Assembly (NCBI GenBank): GCA_946479075.1
Contig: CAMLDT010000071.1
Coordinates: 1 to 15,163, forward strand
DNA length: 15,163 nucleotides
Source: an uncultured Polaromonas sp.
GTDB lineage: Bacteria; Pseudomonadota; Gammaproteobacteria; Burkholderiales; Burkholderiaceae
Direction of reading: 5' to 3'
Position numbers and translations under genes: made by a program. This document shows, one piece after another, positions 1-6,597 of this stretch. Under the pieces are notes generated by a model. The model ran no database searches, was not told the DNA's origin, and saw nothing but the letters and a program-made list of their open reading frames with translations. The first letter of the stretch is position 1. Each line of letters begins with the position of its first letter.

Positions 1-1
1 T

Positions 2-325
2 TTTGCGCGCAGTGCGCGGCATGCGGCGCAGGCGCAGACGCTGCTGCTCGAACTCGCCGCCGAGGACCTGACCCGTGTCGGCACGCCGCCGGTGATCGGG
101 GCTCTGCAGCGGCTGTCCCGGGCCCGGCAGGCCAATGTAGTGCGCTACTGGCTGCTCACGGCCCACCAGGCTGCGCCGAGCACGGCGCAACTGGAGCAGT
201 TGCTCAGCCAGATCGAAGCCTGCACCACGCGCGGCCACCGCATTGAACTCAAGGTCGCGGCAGGACAGGTGAGGCGGGACGGCGGCGTCCTAGTTTATGA
301 GGCTCAGGGTTTGCCCCAGATATAA
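2..325 (+). CDS. tilS: tRNA(Ile)-lysidine synthase TilS, 3' part only
   Basis: This is the C-terminal part of an open frame that enters from the left edge and stops at TAA 323-325. TilS converts the wobble cytidine of tRNA-Ile(CAU) to lysidine with ATP and lysine, so the tRNA reads AUA. The visible 107 residues match the TilS substrate-binding region: a helical stretch starting SARHAAQAQTLLLELAAEDL, then LSRARQANVVRYWL, then a Leu-rich helix and the motif HRIELKV near the end. The N-terminal PP-loop ATPase domain with SGGxDS lies outside the window. The protein ends soon after the substrate-binding region, so it seems to lack the extra C-terminal domain of E. coli TilS. Position directly upstream of lysC supports the call, an order I recall from Burkholderiales. 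Its stop overlaps a TATAAT box that may serve lysC. Confidence 0.85.
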   Translation, partial: FARSARHAAQAQTLLLELAAEDLTRVGTPPVIGALQRLSRARQANVVRYWLLTAHQAAPSTAQLEQLLSQIEACTTRGHRIELKVAAGQVRRDGGVLVYEAQGLPQI

Positions 326-326
326 T
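321..326 (+). promoter_or_regulatory. lysC: Candidate -10 box of the lysC promoter
   Basis: A perfect TATAAT lies at 321-326, overlapping the tilS stop codon. The -35 region 16-18 bp upstream (around 298-304, TGAGGC) is poor, so an activator or readthrough from tilS may also contribute. Transcription would start near 333, giving a leader of about 80 nt before the lysC ATG at 415. I see no recognisable lysine riboswitch in that leader. Confidence 0.45.
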
Positions 327-414
327 CATGGGCTTTGCTGGCCGCGTCGGCGCGGTCTTCGAGCCACCACCGCCCGCAGGTTTTGCCCACCCAACCCCTG
401 ATAAAGCTTCTGCA

Positions 415-1683
415 ATGGCCTTGATCGTTCATAAATACGGCGGAACGTCGATGGGCTCGACCGAGCGCATCCGCAACGTCGCCAAACGTGTTGCCAAGTG
501 GGCTCGCGCCGGCCACCAGATGGTGGTCGTGCCCAGCGCCATGAGCGGCGAAACCAACCGCCTGCTCGGCCTGGCCAAGGAACTGGCGCCGTCGCAGGCC
601 GCGGCCGCTTACCACCGCGAACTCGATGCGCTGGCTGCCACCGGTGAGCAGGCTTCCAGCGCGCTGCTGGCGATTGCGCTGCAGGCCGAAGGCATGCAGG
701 CTGTGAGTTACGCCGGCTGGCAGGTCAGCATCAAGACCAACAGCGCCTACACCAAGGCGCGCATCGAATCGATCGACGACCAGCGGGTGCGCGCCGATCT
801 GGACGCCGGCAAGGTGGTCATCATCACCGGCTTTCAGGGCGTGGACGAGGGCGGCAACGTCACCACGCTGGGCCGCGGCGGCTCGGACACTTCGGCCGTG
901 GCGATTGCCGCCGCGCTCAAGGCCCACGAGTGCCTGATCTACACCGACGTCGATGGCGTTTACACCACCGACCCGCGCGTCGTGCCCGAGGCGCGCCGCC
1001 TGCAAACCGTGAGCTTCGAGGAAATGCTGGAGATGGCGTCCATGGGCTCCAAGGTGCTGCAGATCCGTTCGGTGGAATTTGCCGGCAAATACAAGGTGCC
1101 GCTGCGCGTGTTGTCGAGTTTCACCGACTGGGACATCAACATCGACGAAGAGGCCAAGTCCGGCACCCTGATCAGTTTTGAGGAAGACGAAAAAATGGAA
1201 CAAGCCATCGTATCGGGCATCGCATTCAACCGCGACGAAGCCAAAATCTCCATCCTCGGCGTGCCCGACAAGCCCGGCATCGCCTACCAGATCCTGGGTG
1301 CGGTGGCCGACGCCAACATCGAGGTCGATGTGATCATCCAGAACGTCAGCAAGGACGGCAAGACCGACTTCAGCTTCACCGTGCATCGCAACGACTATGC
1401 ACGCGCCGTCGAACTGCTGCGCAGCAGCGTGCTCGGCCCGCTGGGTGCCGAGGAAATCACCGGCGATGCCAAGATCTGCAAGGTCAGCATCGTCGGCATC
1501 GGCATGCGCAGCCATGTGGGCATCGCCAGCAAGATGTTTCGCGTACTGAGCGAAGAGGGCATCAACATCCAGATGATCTCCACCAGCGAGATCAAGACTT
1601 CGGTCGTGATCGACGAAAAGTACATGGAACTCGCCGTGCGTGCGCTGCACAAGGCCTTTGACCTGGACCAGCCCGCAAGCTGA
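415..1683 (+). CDS. lysC: Aspartate kinase (aspartokinase), alpha/beta type
   Basis: This enzyme phosphorylates L-aspartate with ATP, the first step toward lysine, threonine, methionine and diaminopimelate; it is cytoplasmic. The 422-residue protein has the normal length for LysC of this group. Residues 5-16 hold the kinase motif VHKYGGTSMGST. The nucleotide-binding stretch GRGGSDTSAVAIAAAL is followed by YTDVDGVYTTDPR. Two C-terminal ACT domains follow, the first with SILGVPDKPGIA, the second with VSIVGIGMRSHVGIA and MISTSEIKTSVVI; these normally mediate feedback by lysine or threonine. I chose ATG 415 because MALIVHKYGG is the usual family start. An in-frame ATG at 328 would add a 29-residue Pro-rich tail without family character. 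No good ribosome site precedes 415. An internal start at 1195 is described separately. Confidence 0.95.
   Translation: MALIVHKYGGTSMGSTERIRNVAKRVAKWARAGHQMVVVPSAMSGETNRLLGLAKELAPSQAAAAYHRELDALAATGEQASSALLAIALQAEGMQAVSYAGWQVSIKTNSAYTKARIESIDDQRVRADLDAGKVVIITGFQGVDEGGNVTTLGRGGSDTSAVAIAAALKAHECLIYTDVDGVYTTDPRVVPEARRLQTVSFEEMLEMASMGSKVLQIRSVEFAGKYKVPLRVLSSFTDWDINIDEEAKSGTLISFEEDEKMEQAIVSGIAFNRDEAKISILGVPDKPGIAYQILGAVADANIEVDVIIQNVSKDGKTDFSFTVHRNDYARAVELLRSSVLGPLGAEEITGDAKICKVSIVGIGMRSHVGIASKMFRVLSEEGINIQMISTSEIKTSVVIDEKYMELAVRALHKAFDLDQPAS
1180..1683 (+). other. lysC: Internal translation start for the LysC beta subunit
   Basis: Inside lysC an in-frame ATG lies at 1195-1197 (Met261). It is preceded by GAGGA at 1180-1184, about 10 nt upstream, which is a good ribosome binding site. 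A product from here would be 162 residues and contain only the two ACT domains, beginning MEQAIVSGIAFNRDEAKISI. In Corynebacterium and Bacillus the regulatory beta subunit is made by such an internal start, and the Corynebacterium beta subunit begins with a very similar MEEAVLTG. Function as an alpha2beta2 enzyme is inferred. Confidence 0.6.
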
Positions 1684-1695
1684 GGGCTTTCGTGC

Positions 1696-1723
1696 TGGAC
1701 AGGGGGGCAAGTCGTGAGATAAT
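1696..1723 (+). promoter_or_regulatory. Promoter of tRNA-Ser
   Basis: A sigma70-like pair lies between lysC and the tRNA: TGGACA at 1696-1701 (five of six match the -35 consensus) and GATAAT at 1718-1723 (five of six match the -10 consensus), with a 16-bp spacer. Transcription would begin near 1730, about 13 nt before the mature tRNA 5' end, giving a short leader for RNase P. Confidence 0.65.
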
Positions 1724-1742
1724 CGCGGCTAGCCAGTAATCA

Positions 1743-1835
1743 GGAAACGTGACCGAGTGGCCGAAGGTGCTCCCCTGCTAAGGGAGTATGGGGTGTAGAG
1801 CCTCATCGAGGGTTCGAATCCCTCCGTTTCCGCCA
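1743..1835 (+). tRNA. tRNA-Ser(GCT)
   Basis: A complete class II tRNA. The 7-bp acceptor stem pairs GGAAACG (1743-1749) with CGTTTCC (1825-1831), followed by discriminator G1832 and an encoded CCA at 1833-1835. The anticodon stem is CTCCC/GGGAG around loop CTGCTAA, with anticodon GCT at 1777-1779, which reads AGC and AGU serine codons. The long variable arm (GTATGGGGTGTAGAGCCTC region) is typical of tRNA-Ser, and the T arm GAGGGTTCGAATCCCTC is canonical. No intron or mismatch is seen, so it should be functional. Confidence 0.98.
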
Positions 1836-1841
1836 GACATC

Positions 1842-1869
1842 AAAAAAGCCGCCCTCGGGCGGCTTTTTT
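1842..1869. terminator. Bidirectional Rho-independent terminator
   Basis: AAAAAA, then GCCGCC (1848-1853) and GGCGGC (1858-1863) as a 6-bp stem around CTCG, then TTTTTT. The A-run on one side and the T-run on the other make it work in both directions. On the plus strand it ends the tRNA-Ser transcript, and on the minus strand it ends the hypothetical gene that stops at 1888. Confidence 0.9.
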
Positions 1870-1887
1870 GTGCGCGGGCGTTTTTGC

Positions 1888-2199
1888 TCAGCCCCTGCTT
1901 TTTTGCAGCAGCGCCTCGCCAATGAATTTGGCGCGTTCGCGCGAGAAGGTGAAAAACACCCAGCCGAAGCCGAGATGGCGCAGGCCGAAACTTACCTGCC
2001 GTTCGGGCGTCTGGGTTTGCGCAACGGCAAAGTCGGCGTCGTGCTGCACCAGCACCGGCATGTCGGCGGTCACTTCAGGCTGCACGGGCGGCTGCATCTG
2101 GTTGCGGGCCTGCGCAAGCTGGTGCATCAGCTCTTCGACTTGCCGTGTGCTCAATGGCTGGCCAAGAACGGTCAATGTGCCGTCGGTATTGGGTGTCAT
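1888..2199 (-). CDS. Conserved-looking hypothetical protein, 103 aa
   Basis: I do not recognise a named family. The 103-residue protein starts MTPNTDGTLTVLGQPLSTRQ at ATG 2199-2197. An N-terminal part resembles a short helical hairpin (STRQVEELMHQLAQARNQM, about 17-35), then comes a Pro-rich linker, and the C-terminal half is enriched in aromatic and basic residues (FGLRHLGFGWVFFTFSRERAKFIGEALL, about 71-98). There is no signal peptide or clear membrane helix, so a cytoplasmic protein is likely. AAGGG lies shortly upstream of the ATG on the minus strand. The gene stops 18 nt before the bidirectional terminator at 1842-1869. That placement and an intact reading frame argue that it is real. The function is unknown. 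Confidence 0.65.
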   Translation of the reverse strand: MTPNTDGTLTVLGQPLSTRQVEELMHQLAQARNQMQPPVQPEVTADMPVLVQHDADFAVAQTQTPERQVSFGLRHLGFGWVFFTFSRERAKFIGEALLQKSRG

Positions 2200-2244
2200 G
2201 GGTGCCCTTTCAGTGGCGATGGATGGGTGTCAGGGCCGAAAGTC

Positions 2245-2265
2245 CGGCATTGGATTCGGCATTGG
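2245..2265 (+). repeat. Short tandem repeat in the divergent promoter region
   Basis: CGGCATTGG occurs at 2245-2253 and again at 2257-2265, a 12-bp period, in the 180-bp gap between the minus-strand hypothetical gene and the plus-strand I78-type lipoprotein. It could be a binding site for a dimeric regulator or a chance duplication. I see no convincing -10/-35 pair in this gap. Confidence 0.4.
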
Positions 2266-2379
2266 GCATGTGGGCAATTTTATCCTGAGCGTCTGCCGCC
2301 TCGCCCGAGGCAACCGTTGGTAAAAAGGCGGGCGCTATCCGTTCCCACGCGTTATGGTGGCTGCCTTTACGGAGAAACC

Positions 2380-2691
2380 ATGCGTTTGAAAATTGTCCTC
2401 GGCACAGTCGCTGTCTCGCTGCTGGTGGCTTGCACCGCCCCTGCGCCGTCCCCCGTCACGGGCACAGCTCCGGGCGGAGTGCCGACTGGTGTCTGCAACG
2501 CGCAGGGCGCGCAATTCGCCATTGGCAAAACCGCTGGCGCCAGCGTGGTGGAGGAGGCACGCCAGCGTGCCGGTGCCTACATGGCGCGCGTGCTGCGGCC
2601 GAATCAGGCGGTGACCATGGAGTTCAATGCGCAGCGCCTGAACCTCGATGTCGATGGTGCCGGGGTGGTGCTGCGCGCACGCTGCGGCTAG
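2380..2691 (+). CDS. Lipoprotein of the I78 peptidase-inhibitor type
   Basis: This is a 103-residue exported protein. The N-terminus has a short charged start, a hydrophobic core and the lipobox LLVAC with Cys18, so signal peptidase II processing and lipid anchoring are expected. After a Pro/Ala/Thr linker the mature domain runs from about residue 38 to the end. It carries the I78 pattern: a Cys near its start, a G near FAIGKTAG, then RVLRPNQAVTMEFNAQRLNLDVDGAG, and a closing Cys in RARCG, which suggests a disulfide. Known I78 members inhibit serine proteases such as elastase; a periplasmic protease-protecting role is inferred here. I chose ATG 2380 because GGAGAA lies at 2371-2376 and it gives a clean signal peptide; the frame is open further upstream but without these features. 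No partner gene is adjacent. Confidence 0.75.
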   Translation: MRLKIVLGTVAVSLLVACTAPAPSPVTGTAPGGVPTGVCNAQGAQFAIGKTAGASVVEEARQRAGAYMARVLRPNQAVTMEFNAQRLNLDVDGAGVVLRARCG

Positions 2692-2733
2692 GAGCTTGCG
2701 CGCCGGCGTGATGGCAGACACCCCGGGGCTGAT

Positions 2734-2760
2734 GCCTTGCCCGCAGGGGGCGCTTTTTTT
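2734..2760 (+). terminator. Possible weak terminator after the lipoprotein gene
   Basis: A GC-rich short hairpin (GCCC at 2739-2742 with GGGC at 2748-2751) is followed by two bases and a run of seven T at 2754-2760. The stem is short, so efficiency is doubtful. It would end the lipoprotein transcript before the next small gene. Confidence 0.4.
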
Positions 2761-2771
2761 GTTACATTTCG

Positions 2772-3020
2772 ATGGATGTACCACTGGTGCCTGCCATGCC
2801 CGATCCCAACCTTCTGAAAAAACTGCGCGCCGCCACGGTGGCCGAGCGCCAGGACGACGTCAGCAGCCGCGCGCGTTACGAAGCCCTCACCGCCAAGATC
2901 ACGGCCTATCAGAACGGGGTCGGGGAAGCGCCTACGGTGGAAGAGTTCGAGCAGTGGCGAAAGGATGTCGAGCGCACCGTGGCCCTGCGGCGCCTGCAGG
3001 GCGGCGTGACGGAGCCCTGA
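2772..3020 (+). CDS. Small hypothetical cytoplasmic protein, 74-82 aa
   Basis: I do not recognise the family. The protein is hydrophilic and helix-rich: NLLKKLRAATVAERQDDVSS, RYEALTAKITAYQNG, TVEEFEQWRKDVERTVALRR. It has no signal peptide or membrane segment. Two starts are possible. ATG 2772 gives MDVPLVPAMPDP and 82 residues, and ATG 2796 gives MPDPNLLKKLRAA and 74 residues. The second looks more natural because the extra eight residues have no helix character. Neither has a clear ribosome binding site, and the T-run of the preceding terminator lies just before 2772. Codon use is like the neighbouring genes and the frame is intact, so it is probably real. Confidence 0.6.
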   Translation: MDVPLVPAMPDPNLLKKLRAATVAERQDDVSSRARYEALTAKITAYQNGVGEAPTVEEFEQWRKDVERTVALRRLQGGVTEP

Positions 3021-3115
3021 GCTGCCCCGCTGGTCAGTGCGCCTGTGGCCCGCGCTTGGCCTCCCGGCAGAATTTCTGCCATCGTGAAACAGTCGTGCTA
3101 CATTTCGTTCATACA

Positions 3116-3129
3116 GAAACAAATGTTTC
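3116..3129. promoter_or_regulatory. Palindromic operator candidate upstream of the RpiR-family gene
   Basis: GAAAC AAAT GTTTC is a perfect 5-bp inverted repeat ending 6 nt before the regulator ATG at 3136. GAAA/TTTC half-sites also occur upstream (GAAA at 3086-3089, TTTC at 3103-3106). Regulators of the RpiR/MurR family commonly bind GAAA-TTTC type palindromes, so autoregulation is a fair inference. Its position over the start region suggests repression. Confidence 0.5.
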
Positions 3130-3135
3130 AAGCAC

Positions 3136-4071
3136 ATGCCAGCCACCCCAACCATCGCAGCCACGCCATCGACGCTGTTTGCCAGCCTGCCGCTGGAGGG
3201 CCTGAGCCCTGAATTGCTGCGCGCCGCGCGCTGGATCGAGGCGCATCCGCGCGAGGTGGCATTGCACTCCATGCGCGAGTGCGGGCGGCGCGCGGGCCTG
3301 GCGCCTGCGAGCCTGACGCGGCTGGCGCAAGCCCTGGGCTTTCCCGGATTCGAGGCAATCAAACACCTCTGCCAGGCGCTGTTTGCCGAACAGGGCGGTT
3401 ATGCCGGACGTGCTGAAGTGCTGCAGGCCAGCGCGCGGCAGGACAAGGACTGGCTGGCCCTGCTCAACGAGGCGCAACATGCCAATTCGGCCTCGGTCGG
3501 CGGCCTGAACCAGGCCGCGCAACTGGAGGCCGCGGCCGATGCCATGCTCAAGGCGCGCCGGGTTTATTTCCTCGGCCTGCGGGCCAGCCATGGTTTGGTG
3601 CTGCACCTGCACTACACCTATGGCCTGCTCGCATCCAACGGTGTGCTGTTGCAGGGCCTGGGCGGCACGCTGGCGGACCAGATCGGCGAGATGGGCGAGG
3701 CTGACCTGCTGGTGGTGACCTCTTCTGCCGCCTATACGCGGCAGACGGTGGAAGCCGTGGCCCAGGCCAATACACGGCGCGTCACTGTCGTGGCCCTCAC
3801 CGACAGCGCGTTGTCGCCCATTGCGCGATCAGCCGCACACACGCTGCTGTTTCGCACAGACAGCCCTTCGTATTTTCATTCCATGGTGGGTGCACTTGCG
3901 CTCACGGAGGCGCTTGCCGCCGCAGTTGCTGTGCGCGGCGGCCGAAAGGTGCTGGCGCACCTGCAGGCGCGCCAGGATCGCCTGGAAAGCGAAGGTGCTT
4001 ACTGGGACGGCCGCAGCGAAAGACCGGCACGTGCCCGTTCCAATCGTTCAACAGGAAAACAGCCCTCATGA
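3136..4071 (+). CDS. MurR/RpiR-family transcriptional regulator (HTH + SIS)
   Basis: This 311-residue DNA-binding regulator has the family's two domains. The N-terminal HTH_6 domain is about residues 15-90, with MRECGRRAGLAPASLTRLAQALGFPGFEAIK as helix-turn-helix and following helix. The SIS phosphosugar-binding fold is about residues 130-265, with RRVYFLGLRASHGLVLHLHY, then DLLVVTSSAAYTRQTVEAV where family members bind a phosphorylated ligand, then VTVVALTDSALSPIA. The last 45 residues are a helical tail. No ribosome site is obvious before ATG 3136, but this start gives a full HTH domain and no other ATG lies close. The gene overlaps the aminotransferase by 4 nt (ATGA), so they are cotranscribed. 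RpiR proteins near amino-acid or amino-sulfonate degradation genes often regulate them; the ligand here is unknown. Confidence 0.88.
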   Translation: MPATPTIAATPSTLFASLPLEGLSPELLRAARWIEAHPREVALHSMRECGRRAGLAPASLTRLAQALGFPGFEAIKHLCQALFAEQGGYAGRAEVLQASARQDKDWLALLNEAQHANSASVGGLNQAAQLEAAADAMLKARRVYFLGLRASHGLVLHLHYTYGLLASNGVLLQGLGGTLADQIGEMGEADLLVVTSSAAYTRQTVEAVAQANTRRVTVVALTDSALSPIARSAAHTLLFRTDSPSYFHSMVGALALTEALAAAVAVRGGRKVLAHLQARQDRLESEGAYWDGRSERPARARSNRSTGKQPS

Positions 4072-5426
4072 CAGCCACTTCAGCAACTTCAGCCGCAGCA
4101 ACCCATGTTTTTCATCGCCAGTTGCAGCGCAAACCGCCGGTGGCGGTGAGCGGCCAGGGGGTGTATCTGACCGATGCAGAGGGCAAGACCTACATCGATG
4201 CTTCAGGCGGCGCGGCGGTGTCCTGCCTGGGCCATGGGCATCCCGATGTGCTGGCCGCCATGCACGCGCAGATTGACAAGCTGGCTTATGCACACACCAG
4301 TTTTTTCACCACGGAAGTGGCGGAAACGCTGGCTGACAAGCTGATCGCCAGCGCGCCCGAAGGCATGAGCCACGTGTATTTCGTCAGCGGCGGTTCCGAG
4401 GCCATGGAGGCCGCGCTGAAAATGGCGCGCCAGTATTTTGTCGAGACCGGCCAGCCCCAGCGCACGCACTTCATCGCGCGCAAGCAGAGTTACCACGGCA
4501 ACACCCTGGGGGCACTGGCCATTGGCGGCAACCAGTGGCGGCGCGAACCCTTTGCGCCCATCCTGATCCCGGCCACCCATGTTTCACCTTGCTACCCCTA
4601 CCGCGAGCAGCGCGACGGTGAGACGCCCGAACACTACGGTCTTCGCCTGGCGCAGGAACTCGAAGACGCGATTCTGGCGCAGGGTGCAGACCAGGTGATT
4701 GCCTTCGTCGCCGAAACCGTGGGTGGGGCCACCGCTGGCGTGCTGGCCCCGGTGCCGGGTTACTTCAAGGCGGTGCGCGAGGTTTGCGACAGGTACGGCG
4801 TGCTGCTGATCCTCGACGAGGTGATGTGCGGCATGGGCCGCACCGGCACCCTGCACGCCTGCGAGCAGGAGGGTGTGGCGCCCGATCTGCTGGCGGTGGC
4901 CAAGGGGCTGGGGGGCGGCTACCAGCCCATAGGCGCCGTGCTGGCGCAAGGAAAAATTGTGGCGGCGATGCAGGCGGGCTCGGGCTTCTTCCAGCACGGC
5001 CACACTTACCTGGGCCATGCCATCGCCTGTGCAGCGGCGCTGGCCGTCCAGCAGGTTTTCGAGCGCGACCAGTTGCTTGCGCAAGTGCGGCAGCGCGGCG
5101 ATTTCCTGCAGAAGCTGATGCACGCCACCTGGGATGCGCATCCCCACATCGGTGACATCCGCGGCCGCGGTTTGTTCTGGGGCATCGAGCTGGTGCAGGA
5201 CCGTGCGAAGAAGACACCGTTTGATCCGGCACGCAAAGTGCATGCACGCATCAAGCAGGAAGCCATGGCACGCGGATTGGTGGTTTACCCGATGGGCGGT
5301 ACGGTCGATGGCCGGTATGGTGACCATGTCCTGCTGGCGCCACCTTTCATCAGCAGCGAATCCGAGCTGGCGATGGTGGTGGAACGGCTGGGGTCGGCCA
5401 TGGACGCCGCGATTGCCGCGGCGTAA
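4068..5426 (+). CDS. Class III PLP-dependent aminotransferase
   Basis: A 452-residue cytoplasmic fold-type I transaminase, the usual length for this family. Visible motifs are GVYLTDAEGKTYIDASGGAA (31-50), the PLP-phosphate loop VSGGSEAMEAALKMA (106-120), SYHGNTLGAL (141-150), VAET (214-217), LLILDEVMCGMGRTG (246-260) with Asp250 contacting the pyridine nitrogen, and AVAKGLGGGYQPIGAV (276-291) with Lys279 as the Schiff-base lysine. All catalytic residues are present. Such enzymes move an amino group between an amine or omega-amino acid and pyruvate or 2-oxoglutarate; subgroup and substrate cannot be assigned. AGGA at 4053-4056 serves ATG 4068, which overlaps the regulator stop. The TAXI binding-protein gene follows 66 nt downstream, so this enzyme likely acts on what the TRAP carrier imports. 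Confidence 0.92.
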   Translation: MTATSATSAAATHVFHRQLQRKPPVAVSGQGVYLTDAEGKTYIDASGGAAVSCLGHGHPDVLAAMHAQIDKLAYAHTSFFTTEVAETLADKLIASAPEGMSHVYFVSGGSEAMEAALKMARQYFVETGQPQRTHFIARKQSYHGNTLGALAIGGNQWRREPFAPILIPATHVSPCYPYREQRDGETPEHYGLRLAQELEDAILAQGADQVIAFVAETVGGATAGVLAPVPGYFKAVREVCDRYGVLLILDEVMCGMGRTGTLHACEQEGVAPDLLAVAKGLGGGYQPIGAVLAQGKIVAAMQAGSGFFQHGHTYLGHAIACAAALAVQQVFERDQLLAQVRQRGDFLQKLMHATWDAHPHIGDIRGRGLFWGIELVQDRAKKTPFDPARKVHARIKQEAMARGLVVYPMGGTVDGRYGDHVLLAPPFISSESELAMVVERLGSAMDAAIAAA

Positions 5427-5433
5427 AAATCAC

Positions 5434-5467
5434 GCAGCAAGGCGCAAGAAGCAGGCAGCAAGAAGCA
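5434..5467 (+). repeat. Purine-rich imperfect direct repeats before the TAXI gene
   Basis: GCAAGAAGCA occurs at 5444-5453 and 5458-5467, and GCAGCAAG at 5434-5441 and 5455-5462. The stretch lies in the 66-nt gap between the aminotransferase and the TAXI binding protein. It may be simple low-complexity sequence or an mRNA element. Confidence 0.4.
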
Positions 5468-5492
5468 TCGTTTACAAACCAGGAGAAATCGA

Positions 5493-6479
5493 ATGAGCAA
5501 GAAGTTTTCGTTGAATGTGCTGGGCGCTGCAGGCGCTGGTATGGCCATGGCCGCGGCCCTGATGTCTGCGCCGGCTGTGGCACAGCAAAAATTCGTGACC
5601 ATCGGCACCGGCGGTGTGACCGGCGTGTATTACGCAGCCGGTGGCGCCATTTGCCGCTTGGTGAACAAGGACCGTGCAAAACACGGCATCCGCTGCTCGG
5701 TGGAATCCACTGGCGGCTCGGTGTTCAACGTCAACACCATCAAGGCCGGTGAGCTCGACTTCGGGTTCACGCAGTCGGACGTGCAGTACAACGCCGTCAA
5801 GGGCCAGGCCCAGTACAAGGATGGTGCTTACAGCGACCTGCGCGCCGTGTTTGCCGTTCATCCTGAGCCCTTCACCGTGGTGGCACGCAAGGAAGCCAAC
5901 ATCACGAAGTTCGAGGACTTCAAGGGCAAGCGCTTCAACGTCGGCAACCCCGGCTCAGGCACCCGCTCCTCCATGGAAGAGCTGCTGGCCGCGATGGGCT
6001 GGAAGCTCGGTGACTTCTCGCTGGCCTCCGAACTCAAGGCCGACGAACACGGCCCGGCCCTGTGCGACGGCAAGATCGACGGCTTCTTCTACGGTGTGGG
6101 CCACCCTTCGGCCAACATCCAGGATCCGACCACCACCTGCGGCGCCAAGCTCGTGTCGTTGACCGGCCCGGTGGTGGACAAACTGGTGGCCGACAAGCCG
6201 TATTACGCCAAGGTCACCATCCCTGGCGGCCTGTATCCGAACAACCCGCAGCCTACCCAGACCTACGGCGTGCTGGCCACCGTCGTGACATCGAGCAAGA
6301 CGTCGCCTGAAACGGTTTATCAGGTGACCAAGGCGCTGTTCGACAACTTCGACGAGTTCAAGAAACTGCACCCCGCGCTGGCCAACCTGAAGCCCGAGAA
6401 CATGGTCAAGGACGGCCTGAGCGCACCGCTGCATGAAGGTGCCGCCCGTTACTACAAGGAAAAAGGCTGGATCAAGTAA
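5493..6479 (+). CDS. TAXI-family TRAP transporter substrate-binding protein
   Basis: A 328-residue periplasmic binding protein for the permease encoded next. The N-terminus is a Sec signal peptide with Lys3-Lys4, a hydrophobic Ala/Gly core and a cleavage site after APAVA (about residue 30). The mature start [20 protein letters not shown] is the signature of TAXI proteins, followed by [30 protein letters not shown], which lines the ligand cleft, and by [16 protein letters not shown]. Known TAXI proteins bind glutamate or related carboxylates; the ligand here is not determined. AGGAGA lies just upstream (5481-5486) of ATG 5493. A strong hairpin and T-run follow the stop. That arrangement fits the need for more binding protein than permease. 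Confidence 0.93.
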   Translation: MSKKFSLNVLGAAGAGMAMAAALMSAPAVAQQKFVTIGTGGVTGVYYAAGGAICRLVNKDRAKHGIRCSVESTGGSVFNVNTIKAGELDFGFTQSDVQYNAVKGQAQYKDGAYSDLRAVFAVHPEPFTVVARKEANITKFEDFKGKRFNVGNPGSGTRSSMEELLAAMGWKLGDFSLASELKADEHGPALCDGKIDGFFYGVGHPSANIQDPTTTCGAKLVSLTGPVVDKLVADKPYYAKVTIPGGLYPNNPQPTQTYGVLATVVTSSKTSPETVYQVTKALFDNFDEFKKLHPALANLKPENMVKDGLSAPLHEGAARYYKEKGWIK

Positions 6480-6528
6480 GCCGGCAGGCTGGCCAGGTCT
6501 TCGCGCGGTGCGACTGGCCACACACACA

Positions 6529-6556
6529 GGGCGAAGCGGACTTCGCCCTTTTTTTT
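6529..6556 (+). terminator. Terminator or attenuator between binding protein and permease
   Basis: GGGCGAAG (6529-6536), loop CGGA, CTTCGCCC (6541-6548), then eight T (6549-6556). It is a textbook Rho-independent signal 50 nt after the TAXI stop and 42 nt before the permease ATG. If it is partial it sets a high binding-protein to permease ratio; if it is full the permease needs its own promoter, which I do not see. Confidence 0.88.
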
Positions 6557-6597
6557 GAGACTCGTGCAACCGCGTGTTGCGACCCTGAAGGATTGCC

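Noticed and set aside
328..414. Upstream lysC start at ATG 328 adding 29 residues
   Set aside because: The extra residues are Pro-rich and unlike the family, ATG 415 gives the normal MALIVHKYGG start, and the TATAAT at 321-326 would put the transcript start after 328.
304..1710. Long minus-strand open frame of 468 codons opposite lysC
   Set aside because: It mirrors the lysC reading frame in high-GC DNA, has His/Asp/Gly-rich content with no family motif, and the plus-strand protein is an intact aspartate kinase.
1743..1869. tRNA-Ser as an integration site for a genomic island
   Set aside because: There is no integrase gene or repeated tRNA 3' end downstream in the window, and the next genes look like ordinary chromosome.
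1870..2379. Plus-strand extension of the I78-type gene upstream to 1870
   Set aside because: It runs opposite the minus-strand hypothetical gene and lacks a signal peptide. ATG 2380 has a ribosome site and a clean lipobox.
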